NCBI RefSeq assembly: GCF_007750395.1 | Contig: NZ_CP036281.1 | Span: 2,441,001 to 2,505,000, forward strand | Source: Polystyrenella longa | GTDB lineage: Bacteria > Planctomycetota > Planctomycetia > Planctomycetales > Planctomycetaceae | Length of the DNA: 64,000 nt | Direction: 5' to 3' | In this document: in pieces, positions 44,928 to 53,830 of the stretch | How the letters are laid out: each line of letters opens with the position of its first letter | Numbering within the stretch: position 1 is the first letter of the stretch | Translations under genes and position numbers: made by a program | The notes under the pieces: generated by a model | What the model saw: the letters and a program-made list of their open reading frames with translations, nothing else | Databases searched by the model: none | What the model was told of the DNA's origin: nothing

Positions 44928-46199
44928 TCAGATGCGTAAGGTAAGGTGCCGTTCACGAATCTCACGGACGATGTCTCGAAACGAGAATTCATTTGCCAGC
45001 AGATTCAATTCGCTCGCCAGATGGAAAAGCCAAGCTACGAGCCCGGTCTGCGGATGGAAGTATAGTTCGTGCAGGGCCTTGTATGTTTTGTTTCCCACGC
45101 GGCACGAAAATTCAGTAGCCGGCAATTGGAAATAAGTGTGGATCTGAAAGTTCTCCGCACCGCACAGCATGTACTCCACTGCTCTGCGTCCACTGTTGAT
45201 GTTGCCTGTGGCTGAATGTGGCAACAAATTCGACCCGAGCGAACTGTTTCGAAATTGAGTGAGCACTCGTAAATTACGATCACTCAAATCAGGACCACCG
45301 TAGGCGATTCCACGCGTTCCTTCAAATTCTCGCTGTGGGTCGAAGAGTCGATTCCCATACACATAAAAATCAGGCGATTCGTTTGACGAATGAATTGCTG
45401 AGAGAAGTTCCACTTGGAAATCATCATCGAATAGTGTGTTGAACAGTTTCATTCCAATTCGAATTCCTGCACTGTCAGGTTCCAGGCTGTTTAGGATCAA
45501 ACCGGGGACTTGGTTAAGCCAATGCAAAATCGGTTCTCGTACTTCGCTTAAACTGTCCCCTGCCAGTGTGGGGCTGAAATCTTTTTCCAGGGGCGTCGGG
45601 TTCGCGGGACCATTATAGGAGCGTTGCCAGGCTGCGTGCAGGTGCCTTGTCGTGTATTTGTATTCGTCGATATTCCATGCTTCATTGATTGTGGCCGGAA
45701 GGTGATATTTGCATGAGGGGATAATTAAGCAACCGGAGTCTGCGGCGATTTCATTAGCTTCTTGAATCAACTGCAGATAATCTCCAAACGATTTGTGCCA
45801 TCCGCGCCCTTTCCAACTGGTCGTCCATCCTGGCTCTCCTTGTTTGCCTGGGATTCGTTCTACGACCATTCTAGTATCCGGTGAGGACCATGCCTGCATT
45901 GATTGCTGGCCCGTCTGGTTTTGTGCGATGACCGTTTTCAGGACGACAAAACCGAGACCTGCGTCGACGTCGTCGCGGACCTGACGACTTGTCATCGAAA
46001 GTTGCCCAGACGCCTTTCCGAAAGGAGACCGAATTGTCATTCCAGCGTATTTTGCAGAGAGATCAATTCCCCATTCGTCACGAATGAATTCTTCAAAGGA
46101 GGCTGGCAACGTTTGAGAGGCGAATTCGCGATACACCTGTTCGAGACGTCGAGAGACGTTGGTAGGAATTTGAGGGTTTTGCGGAAGTTCGACTGGCAT
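44928..46199 (-). CDS. Divergent dihydroorotate dehydrogenase-like TIM barrel
   Basis: 423 residues, no signal peptide. Near the N-terminus IRSPFGKASGQLSMTSRQVR is followed by FVVLKTV, and the C-terminal end has YGGPDLSDRNLRVLTQFR and SATGNINSGRRAVEYMLCGA, which mirrors the DHODH phosphate-binding loop (GGIxSGxDAxxxLxAG). The substrate-loop Cys/Ser and the NxK motif of PyrD are not clear. It may be a flavoprotein with another substrate, or a lost PyrD; the usual PyrD is 310-370 residues. Confidence 0.6.
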   Translation of the reverse strand: MPVELPQNPQIPTNVSRRLEQVYREFASQTLPASFEEFIRDEWGIDLSAKYAGMTIRSPFGKASGQLSMTSRQVRDDVDAGLGFVVLKTVIAQNQTGQQSMQAWSSPDTRMVVERIPGKQGEPGWTTSWKGRGWHKSFGDYLQLIQEANEIAADSGCLIIPSCKYHLPATINEAWNIDEYKYTTRHLHAAWQRSYNGPANPTPLEKDFSPTLAGDSLSEVREPILHWLNQVPGLILNSLEPDSAGIRIGMKLFNTLFDDDFQVELLSAIHSSNESPDFYVYGNRLFDPQREFEGTRGIAYGGPDLSDRNLRVLTQFRNSSLGSNLLPHSATGNINSGRRAVEYMLCGAENFQIHTYFQLPATEFSCRVGNKTYKALHELYFHPQTGLVAWLFHLASELNLLANEFSFRDIVREIRERHLTLRI

Positions 46200-46785
46200 G
46201 ATCAGTTTAATTCTTCTGTCTCGATACTTGATTGGGATTTGTGAAAAAACTTTTCCTGTTTCTGGTCGAATACCGACCCAAAGAATGATCCGAATGGAGT
46301 GCGTTTCCGTTGAAATCTTTAGCGATTAACTGGCCTTCCGGTTCATGGTAATGATTGGCATTTATTGGATCGACTTTGATTGCTTTTGAACAGAAACTCG
46401 ATCCATAATATTTTAAGGAGATCAGGGCAGCATTATTTCGCTTGAGAGAAGTGGAAATGATGTGCGAGCTGTTTTAGAGGACGGGTTGTCGGCGATTTTC
46501 CTCCAAATAAGCAAGAAAGCACCATTTCATCTAACCCGGTCCCTGATCAGTGTTGCTACAATCCTCGCATAAGTGGGCTGGCCAGACAGGATGTGAAATT
46601 TCGTCTAAAATCAGGGTTAATTAATTTTTTTGAAATATTGAACATTTTTTAACGAAAACCGTGCCAGCGAAAAGTCCCTCTTACAAACTGCATGCATTTC
46701 CGGATACCATAGGGAACGGAATACCACGTTTTTTTCTGTCAACTTCAGCAACTCTTGTTGAACTATTTTTCCGAGGTTTCGACCT
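46200..46785. other. Intergenic, no gene seen
   Basis: 586 bp between divergent genes. It becomes strongly AT-rich around 46615-46670, presumably the promoter of the YHS-like gene. I find no RNA gene, repeat or inverted repeat of note. Confidence 0.55.
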
Positions 46786-48201
46786 ATGTCTATCTACACG
46801 GCACGCTCTTATACAGCTATTTTCAGATCGTTATTACTGATCTTGCCAATCATGATGCTGAATGCTCCCCTTTCAGCGCAATCACCCAATTTGGCAAGTG
46901 TGGAACCCCAGGGAGTGGGGTTAGTGAAATTCACAGCGGACCCTGACTGGACTCAACTTCCTACTTTCTTTAATGAGCAGGAGTTTTATATTTCACTTAT
47001 AAAGGGTAAGCGGAATAAATTCCCGACAGAGTATCAGCTAAAAATCAAAGTGCCAGGTCTTGTATTGATCGCAACGCCTCTGAACGAGCCTCCGAATTTA
47101 GAAGGCTACGATGAGGAAGAAACTGAAGGTATGACGTTCGTAGCTCCTTCAGAATTTGTAAAGAAAGGATGGGAGCCCGTTGGTGTCGCAATGCAAAAAG
47201 GTTTACCACAGATCCTGATGAGAAAAAATTTCGAAATCAAAGGTGATATCAATTTTATGGTTCAGAAGAATCTGGGACCGTTCCTATTTCTACCGACTAA
47301 ACCAGAATACGCTCAAACAATCAGCTCTTTGGACGTGGTTGCTCTCGACAATCTGGTGAATTCGACAACGGAAGTCACCGTGACAGACGCTTCATCAACA
47401 TTTCCAGATGGCTTATCGCCAGGGGAAAATGTGCCTGTAGAAATGAAGCCGAATACTTCAGAACAAACAGAAGCACAACCGGGTTCCCCTAGTGCTGGAC
47501 AACCAGGAGGACTTGTTGGAACCATCTTAGGTATTGCAAAGGCACTGTCCGGAAATGGTCCAGTTGCGACGCCACAAGAGGCTTCACCGGTAAACAACAA
47601 GCCACAAACAGGCGACAATAAAGCGATGTTCATTAAGAATGTATCACTCGAAAAGATCAAATGTCCTGTTGAGCGAGAGGAAGTCGATCGCGAGTTGCAT
47701 ACAGACTATCGAGGAGGAGTCGTCTTCTTCAGCAATGCGGAATCGCTCGAAATGTTTAAAAAAGAAACTGATCAGAATTCAGCTCCGGCCAATTATCAAA
47801 TATTCCTGACAGGTCAGGCAACGCAAAAACGTTGTCCATTATCGAATAACGATTTCGATGAAGAGTATTCGATGAATGTCGGATACGGAAAAGAGGTTTA
47901 TTTCCATTCGCAATCTGATCTGAGTCGTCTCGAAAAAACAGAAGCCTCATACAAATTGCTGAAGATGTTTGGAAACACTCCTTTTGAGCGGGCATTTGAG
48001 GTAGCCATTCCTGAACCTCCTTCTGCAGAATCTCCATCTCCGGAGACTATCTCTTCAGCAACCGTTGCTGGTAATGAAGAGCCTCAATCTGTTTCCAACC
48101 CTCAAAATAAAACTACCTCTACAAAGAGTGTTCCCGAAAAGAGGAAACTCTCGAAAGGAGCATTGCGTCGCCTTGAACGCAGTGAAAATCGCCAGGACTG
48201 A
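46786..48201 (+). CDS. Exported protein with two YHS-like cysteine modules
   Basis: 471 residues with a signal peptide (TAIFRSLLLILPIMMLNAPL, cleavage after LSA). The middle is a low-complexity linker rich in Pro, Glu, Ser and Gly. Then two YHS-like modules follow: KCPVEREEVDRELHTDYRGG with VVFFSNAESLEMFKKE, and RCPLSNNDFDEEYSMNVGYG with KEVYFHSQSDLSRLE. YHS modules bind metal, often copper, through their cysteines. The C-terminus is again disordered and basic. Envelope location inferred. Confidence 0.75.
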   Translation: MSIYTARSYTAIFRSLLLILPIMMLNAPLSAQSPNLASVEPQGVGLVKFTADPDWTQLPTFFNEQEFYISLIKGKRNKFPTEYQLKIKVPGLVLIATPLNEPPNLEGYDEEETEGMTFVAPSEFVKKGWEPVGVAMQKGLPQILMRKNFEIKGDINFMVQKNLGPFLFLPTKPEYAQTISSLDVVALDNLVNSTTEVTVTDASSTFPDGLSPGENVPVEMKPNTSEQTEAQPGSPSAGQPGGLVGTILGIAKALSGNGPVATPQEASPVNNKPQTGDNKAMFIKNVSLEKIKCPVEREEVDRELHTDYRGGVVFFSNAESLEMFKKETDQNSAPANYQIFLTGQATQKRCPLSNNDFDEEYSMNVGYGKEVYFHSQSDLSRLEKTEASYKLLKMFGNTPFERAFEVAIPEPPSAESPSPETISSATVAGNEEPQSVSNPQNKTTSTKSVPEKRKLSKGALRRLERSENRQD

Positions 48202-48399
48202 ATCGAAACTGTGCCAACTTGATTCATTTTCCGTATTGTCATCTTGGTTGTCGACTTGGCTGATCTTTGGGTGAAAACCAAAACATTGTATTTACGCGTC
48301 CAACAAAGTCGACGATTTATTGTCCTTGCGACGGGTTTAAAACCCTCGCCTTCAGGAGAAACCTTTAGGTTTTACAGTTCTGTTGATTAGGATTGAAGG
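48202..48399. other. Intergenic with the IS left end
   Basis: Begins after the YHS gene stop. From about 48333 it holds the left subterminal hairpin of the insertion element. Confidence 0.5.
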
Positions 48400-48899
48400 A
48401 TGGAAAACTATCGCACGAGTTCTCACAGTCGTTATGACATCAAATACCATTTTGTGTAGGTGACGAAATATCGTAACCCAATTCTCACCAGTGCGGTAGC
48501 TGTCCGTCTGCGTGACTTGGTGCGAGAGGTTTGTCGGTCGCATGACGTTGCGATTCTTGAGGGGGCGGTTTCGAAAGATCACGTTCATGTTCTGTTGTCT
48601 TGTCCTCCCAATTTGTCGCCCAGCAAAATTATGCAGTACTTAAAAGGGAAAAGTTCACGAAAACTGACGATGGAGTTCAAACACATTCAAAAACAATATT
48701 GGGGCCGCCACCTTTGGGCCCGAGGTTACTTAGTCGCGTCGAGTGGAAATGTAACTGATGAAGCGATTATGGCATATATCCGTGGACAGGATGACACTGA
48801 ACCGAGTGATGGTGGTGACAACTTCCGTGTTCCTTCATCGTGAGCGAAGGACTTCAGTCCGTAGCTCACGAATCTTCAAACCCACCGGCTTCGGCCGGT
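48333..48899 (+). mobile_element. IS200/IS605-type element, disabled
   Basis: Left subterminal hairpin GGGTTT-A-AAACCC (48333-48345), broken transposase 48400-48843, then right-end hairpins GTGAGC...GCTCAC enclosing GGACT-tc-AGTCC (48840-48869) and ACCGGC-ttcg-GCCGGT (48884-48899). IS200/IS605 elements carry such hairpins rather than terminal inverted repeats and create no target duplication. Exact ends cannot be fixed from one copy. Confidence 0.75.
48400..48843 (+). pseudogene. tnpA: IS200/IS605 Y1 transposase with amber codon
   Basis: ATG at 48400 with AGGA 7 nt upstream opens MENYRTSSHSRYDIKYHFV, then TAG at codon 20 where the family has Trp (usual HFVWVTKYR), then VTKYRNPILTSAVAVRLRDL to the end. 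The rest is intact: HUH motif in KDHVHVLLSCPP and the catalytic-Tyr helix NVTDEAIMAYIRGQ. One base change (TGG to TAG) therefore inactivates a copy that looks otherwise recent. Downstream starts could give a truncated 127-residue product lacking the N-terminal strand. Confidence 0.88.
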
Positions 48900-49181
48900 A
48901 AGTGTTTAGTGCATTTATGCATGTTATCGCCGACTTTTTTTCGCTTTTACTGTGGGCTGAATGGAGAAAGAAACAATGTTCAGCTATGAACTTGAAATTG
49001 TCTGAATTTGAGGTCCTGTTGCTCTATAGCTCCCCAGTTCGGATGGGAAACACTATACTCCTCTCTGACGGACTTGAGAGAGATCATGTAAGTAACGAAG
49101 AAAGCACTTCGCCCTTTTTGCACTCAGGAAAGTCGCAGAATTCATTAGCCATTTCGCTTTTCTCCGATTGGATAGCTGGTC
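48900..49181. other. Intergenic, no gene seen
   Basis: Between the IS right end and the TPR glycosyltransferase. A 95-codon open frame here is Ser/Leu-rich and ends overlapping the next start; I do not consider it real. Confidence 0.5.
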
Positions 49182-50945
49182 ATGGATGAGAACCAGAATA
49201 CGCTGCAGTCTGCTTTGGAATTACATCAGGAAGGCTCTCTTGATCAAGCCGAACCCGCCTATCGCAAACTGCTGGCTGTGGATCCGAACAATATGCAGGT
49301 TCGATTTCTACTCGGCACATGTCTGTTGCAACTGAATCGATATGACGAGTCGATCTCAATTTTAGAGCCTCTCACTGAACAACCCTCCGCAGGACCCGAC
49401 GTCTTCAATAACCTCGGTATCGCTTACCGCGCGACAGGGAATCTGGAAGCCGCCGTATCTACTTTTCAGCAGGCGATCAAAAGTAATCCTGAATATAGTC
49501 AAGCGTATTTCAACCTGGGCGAATTACTTGAAACGGGAAATGCTCTCAAAGAGGCGGCCCAATGTTACCGAAAGGCATTGGAGTTGACGCCTACGGATCA
49601 TCAGGCTGGTGCTGCGTTCGCTCGTGTGCTGACACGAATGAAGAATTGGGCCGATGCCGAGAATATCTATAGACAGATTCTCTCGGCCGATCCGCAGAAT
49701 GAAGAGTATCTGGTACAACTTGCCTTTGTTCTCGCCAGTTCAAAACGGGTCGAAGAAGCTCTGGAGATCTATCAGGACATTCTGTCACGTAAACCGGATT
49801 TCGCAGAGATCATGGGCAGCGTCTGTTATCTGTATGAAAAGTTGGGACAATTTTCCGAAGCACGTCGCTATGCGAAGCAAGCTCTGGATATAAAACCGGA
49901 CTACGCGGAAGGTTGGAATAATCTCGGATCCGTTGCTCTGGCCGAGCACCAGCCAGATGAAGCGATTCAGAATTTTAAAAAAGCAGCCGAGCTGGTTCCG
50001 GAATTATCAATTGCTCACTATAACGTGGCGACAACTCAGTTATTGCAAGAGAAGTATGAGGCTGGCTGGACGGGTTACGAGTATCGATTGAATTTAACAC
50101 CAACCCGGTTTCCTCAGTATGCCGAAGGCAATTGGCGAGGAGAAGCGATAACCGGGAAAAGGCTGGTGATCATTGCTGATCAGGGGTTCGGCGATACGAT
50201 ACAATTTAGTCGCTTCCTCAAGCGGGCTAAAGAAATGTCACAAGCGGACATCACTTTTCTTTGCCACGAGCCTTTGGTCTCACTTCTGGCTCCTTCCTTG
50301 AAAGAGGTTGGACCAGTAGTAGCGACGATCGATAATGAACCCTCGTTCGACTATCAACTTCCCCTCTGCTCACTTCCCGGATTGCTGGGTATCCATCAAC
50401 CAGACAAAATCTCACAGAGCGGTTATGTCGAATTACCTGGGTCAGCCTCTGTTGAAGTGACGACGCTTGTGCGGGAACTTGATACGGGGCTTAAAAAAGT
50501 TGGGCTTGTGTGGCGCGGTAACCCGGAACAAGACCGGGACCAGCTTCGTTCCTGCCCTCTGGAAAAACTTAAACCTCTGTTCAATTTGAGCGGGATTCAG
50601 TGGGTGAACCTGCAGATTGATGAACAATCACGAACAGATCTTGAAAGCCTGCAGTCCCCAGCTCGGTTTCTGCACGCCGGTCATCTGGTTAATGATTTCC
50701 GGGATACGGGCTGGTTATTAAAGCAGCTGGATCTGGTGCTATCGGTCGATACGGCAGTCGCTCATCTTGCCGGTGCACTCGGCTTACCTGTTTGGACGAT
50801 GCTCTGCCATACTCCCGACTGGCGCTGGCGTCTGACTGGCGAGGAATCAACATGGTATCCACAGATGCGATTGATTCGTCAACCTGCCTGGAGCGATTGG
50901 GATTCTGTCATTGCTCAAATCGCGCAAGAGCTTCCAACGGCGTGA
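49182..50945 (+). CDS. TPR protein with glycosyltransferase-like C-terminus
   Basis: 587 residues. Residues ~5-300 are TPR repeats (NLGIAYRATGNLEAAVSTFQ, FNLGELLETGNALKEAAQCY, NNLGSVALAEHQPDEAIQNF). The C-terminal ~270 residues resemble a GT-B (family 9/41-like) glycosyltransferase: IIADQGFGDTIQFSRFLKR, KKVGLVWRGNPEQDRDQLRS, and the donor-site DLVLSVDTAVAHLAGALGLP. Two-domain proteins like this are common in planctomycetes and probably transfer sugars to proteins. Cytoplasmic. Confidence 0.9.
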   Translation: MDENQNTLQSALELHQEGSLDQAEPAYRKLLAVDPNNMQVRFLLGTCLLQLNRYDESISILEPLTEQPSAGPDVFNNLGIAYRATGNLEAAVSTFQQAIKSNPEYSQAYFNLGELLETGNALKEAAQCYRKALELTPTDHQAGAAFARVLTRMKNWADAENIYRQILSADPQNEEYLVQLAFVLASSKRVEEALEIYQDILSRKPDFAEIMGSVCYLYEKLGQFSEARRYAKQALDIKPDYAEGWNNLGSVALAEHQPDEAIQNFKKAAELVPELSIAHYNVATTQLLQEKYEAGWTGYEYRLNLTPTRFPQYAEGNWRGEAITGKRLVIIADQGFGDTIQFSRFLKRAKEMSQADITFLCHEPLVSLLAPSLKEVGPVVATIDNEPSFDYQLPLCSLPGLLGIHQPDKISQSGYVELPGSASVEVTTLVRELDTGLKKVGLVWRGNPEQDRDQLRSCPLEKLKPLFNLSGIQWVNLQIDEQSRTDLESLQSPARFLHAGHLVNDFRDTGWLLKQLDLVLSVDTAVAHLAGALGLPVWTMLCHTPDWRWRLTGEESTWYPQMRLIRQPAWSDWDSVIAQIAQELPTA

Positions 50946-51063
50946 TTCATTTGGAATTAATAAGCTGCTGGACGACGAGAACCTATCTTAAACCCGGTTG
51001 AGGGGTTGTCCAGAAATATCAAATGGGGCACGACTCGACTAGCCAGAGTGGATCCGGGCGCTT

Positions 51064-52509
51064 TTAGAACAGTTCCGCAATCGGGGCGCCATTTTCCACG
51101 ATGAAATTAGGGCGTCCACTTCCATCGATATAATGTTCGTGAAGCGGCACACCCATGTGTTTGTAAATCGTCGCGGCGAGGTCTCCCGGAGTGACGGGAC
51201 GCTCAAGTATGTTTCCCCCGTCTTGTTCTGTGGCTCCGATGACCTGTCCATGATTGAGGCCACCCCCCGCCATGACCATCGACATACAATTCTGCCAGTG
51301 ATTTCGACCGTCTTGGCTTCCCTGTGTTCCCATGTTGGGAGTTCGGCCGAATTCGCCCATACCGATCACAAGCACATCATCCAGTTTGCCTCGTTCTTCG
51401 AGGTCGCTCACCAGAGTCGTAAACAGACGGTCGAACAAGGGCAGCAAAGGTTTCAATCCTTTGGAGATACCCCCGTAAACGCCTCCCGGAATGCCATGGT
51501 TGTCCCAGGTTCCCGAGGCGCTGTGATAGCTGAGGTCGAGAGTCACGAAACTAGTCCCTGCCTCGACCAGCCGACGCGCAAGTAATGTTTGCTGGCACCA
51601 GAGGTGGTCGCCGTAGCGTTCCCGCATATCTGCTGTCTCCTGTTCCAGATCGAAGGCGGCTTGGGCCTTCTGTCCGATGAGGAGATCAACTGCCTGTTGT
51701 CGATAGGTATCAAGAGAGGCCATCGAACCGGATTGGTCAATCTCTTTTCGAAGTCTATCGAATCCTGAAACGAGTTCCTGTCGATTTCGGATTCGCTCAT
51801 GAGACAATTGACCGGGCAACGCGAATCGGTTTCCGCTACTCTTATTCCCGGTATCGTTACCCAGCAGGTCATAAATAGGGAGTCGGGCAGCATCGTTCGC
51901 GATAAAGGGATCGTGTTTTTTGCCCGCATCTCCAGCAAATGCTATGTGTGAATGGTTCTTCATAAACGCGACGTAAGGTGGCATCGATGCGTCGTTCGAT
52001 CCACGGAACTTGGAGCAGAGAGACGCGATCGAGGGGAACCGGTCCCCTTTTCGATTCGATCGAGGCGCAGCGCCAGCGAATCCGGTCTGCATTACCATGT
52101 TGGGTTCATGATTGCTGTGGCGGCAGTCCACAGATCGAATGATCGTGATCTTGTCCTGCATGGCCGCTTGCAGTGGAAAATGTTCGCAAATGTGAACACA
52201 GGGTACCTTCGTCGCCACAGGGGAAAATGGTCCCCGATTGTTGTCAGGACGATCCGGTTTCATATCCCAGGTGTCGATGTGGCTGGCACCACCAGTCATC
52301 CAAAGCAGGATGACGCTTTTCCCGTTGGCAATGTACTCACCAGATTTTGCGGCTTCGGCTTTACGCTGCATCAGCCCGGGGAGCGATAATCCTGCTAGAC
52401 CCGCCATACTCGCTTTAAGCATGTTGCGTCGACTCTTCAGTACCAACCCTTCCGGAGTAGTCGGCTGAAATGAGTTAAATGCATGTTGATGCGAATGGCC
52501 TGCGAACAT
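51064..52509 (-). CDS. DUF1501 exported protein (Tat leader)
   Basis: 481 residues from MFAGHSHQHAFNSFQPTTPE, with AAGG ~8 nt upstream; a TTG 11 codons earlier is less likely. A Tat motif SRRNMLKASMAGLAGLSLPG is followed by SVILLWMTGGASHIDTWDMK, RSVDCRHSNHEPNMVMQTGF, VIGMGEFGRTPNMGTQG and GRNHWQNCMSMVMAGGGLN. Alkaline-phosphatase-superfamily-like. Unlike the copy at 25275 it has no DUF1549 partner next door. Substrate unknown. Confidence 0.93.
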   Translation of the reverse strand: MFAGHSHQHAFNSFQPTTPEGLVLKSRRNMLKASMAGLAGLSLPGLMQRKAEAAKSGEYIANGKSVILLWMTGGASHIDTWDMKPDRPDNNRGPFSPVATKVPCVHICEHFPLQAAMQDKITIIRSVDCRHSNHEPNMVMQTGFAGAAPRSNRKGDRFPSIASLCSKFRGSNDASMPPYVAFMKNHSHIAFAGDAGKKHDPFIANDAARLPIYDLLGNDTGNKSSGNRFALPGQLSHERIRNRQELVSGFDRLRKEIDQSGSMASLDTYRQQAVDLLIGQKAQAAFDLEQETADMRERYGDHLWCQQTLLARRLVEAGTSFVTLDLSYHSASGTWDNHGIPGGVYGGISKGLKPLLPLFDRLFTTLVSDLEERGKLDDVLVIGMGEFGRTPNMGTQGSQDGRNHWQNCMSMVMAGGGLNHGQVIGATEQDGGNILERPVTPGDLAATIYKHMGVPLHEHYIDGSGRPNFIVENGAPIAELF

Positions 52510-52815
52510 TGAGGGTACCTTGTCATTGCTGAGCGACGGCAAAGTGAAAGTGAGTGAGTCTAAAGTGTATTCATATCCTAATGGGAGACAACGATTTCGA
52601 CAACATATTAATGCCTCTTTATCTGTTCCTGAGACTGATTAGAGGGGGTTTAAACGATCAAAGCGACTCGTTCAAAATCGGAGAAGAAATTGTCTCTCCA
52701 GAAATGATCTCAATAATCGCTGTTCTTAGTTGATACTGAGTCTCAATTTCACTAGTCTAGGGCTGTGGCCTCAAATTGTTTGTAATGCCCTGCCTCTTTA
52801 GAAGACTGATTAATC
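52510..52815. other. Divergent intergenic region
   Basis: 306 bp between DUF1501 and DUF4198, presumably with both promoters. No other structure noticed. Confidence 0.5.
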
Positions 52816-53520
52816 ATGATGAAATTGCGACGATTGTTTCTCGCCGGTGTTGTTGGACTGGTTCTTCTCCCTCAATTAGCTCAGGCCCATTTCCTCTGGT
52901 TGCTTCCTCTGGCGACCGAAGAAACAGGGATTCAAGTTCACCTTTATTTTGGTGAGTTGGCTGAAGCGGACGACCCTGCACTTCTGGAAAATGTTATGGC
53001 GGCCAAAGTCTGGCAAATGGCTCCCGGTGGTAAGAAGGTTGACCTCTCTACTGCGAAAGGTGAAGAGTCGATCATTGCGATTCCCACTATCAAAACTGGT
53101 CCTACAGTCGTTGCCGCTTCACATAATTACGGTGTCTTGGAACGGGGTGACAGCTCTTTCGTACTGCAATACTACGCGAAATCTTACAACGATGCGAAAC
53201 CCGCTGACTGGGGAACCATCAACGCTGCCTCCGCTTTAAAACTCGATATTACTCCGAAACAACTCGGCGGAGACGAGATTCAGTTGCAGGTGAAATGGGA
53301 CGGCAAACCTCTCGCTGATGCGGAATTAAAAATCGAGGACGATAAAGGCGATGTTGAGCTGGAAGGGAAAACAGATGCCGATGGAAACTTCGTATTTACA
53401 GCTCCTAAGGGCCACTTGTTTTCGATCCGTGCAAAACATGTCAATGAAGTCGCAGGTGAGCAGGATGGCAAGGCCTACTCCGATACTCGCTCTTACAGTA
53501 CTCTTGCTCTTCAACTGTAG
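52816..53520 (+). CDS. Exported DUF4198 protein
   Basis: 234 residues. Signal peptide LRRLFLAGVVGLVLLPQLAQ, cleaved before AHFLWLLP; His directly after cleavage is usual in this group and can bind metal. Continues with IQVHLYFGELAEADDPALLE and ends in an Ig-like beta domain (KWDGKPLADAELKIEDDKGD). Family members are often linked to nickel/cobalt or other metal uptake systems but the role here is unknown. An ATG one codon later is equally good as start. A terminator follows. Confidence 0.85.
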   Translation: MMKLRRLFLAGVVGLVLLPQLAQAHFLWLLPLATEETGIQVHLYFGELAEADDPALLENVMAAKVWQMAPGGKKVDLSTAKGEESIIAIPTIKTGPTVVAASHNYGVLERGDSSFVLQYYAKSYNDAKPADWGTINAASALKLDITPKQLGGDEIQLQVKWDGKPLADAELKIEDDKGDVELEGKTDADGNFVFTAPKGHLFSIRAKHVNEVAGEQDGKAYSDTRSYSTLALQL

Positions 53521-53580
53521 GCAGTATTCGTTACTCGCCTAATAGAAAAGCAATAATCGAAACACAACTTCCCTTGGTTG

Positions 53581-53617
53581 AAGGCGCCTTTCATTTTGAG
53601 AGGTGCCTTCTTTTTTT
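53581..53617 (+). terminator. Rho-independent terminator after DUF4198
   Basis: AAGGCGCCT (53581-53589) pairs with AGGTGCCTT (53601-53609, one G-T), 11-nt loop, then seven T. Confidence 0.88.
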
Positions 53618-53830
53618 ATCCTGATTTTCTGGCACACCGCATCGCACCCAGATAACAAAGCTGCGGCGTCCCGATACCACCTGCTGAGACGATCGGTAGT
53701 TGACTTTCCCGGAAAGGCCCATTAAACCAGAGGTACATATCAAACTTTCTTTATCTGATCTGCGTTCCTGCAGAGATGTGCCTGATTGACCAACTTGTTC
53801 GCTTTGCATCGACTTGGAAGTTGCCTTCAT

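Noticed and set aside
48902-49189. 95-codon open frame upstream of the TPR glycosyltransferase
   Set aside because: No ribosome site, no family resemblance, overlaps the next gene's start.
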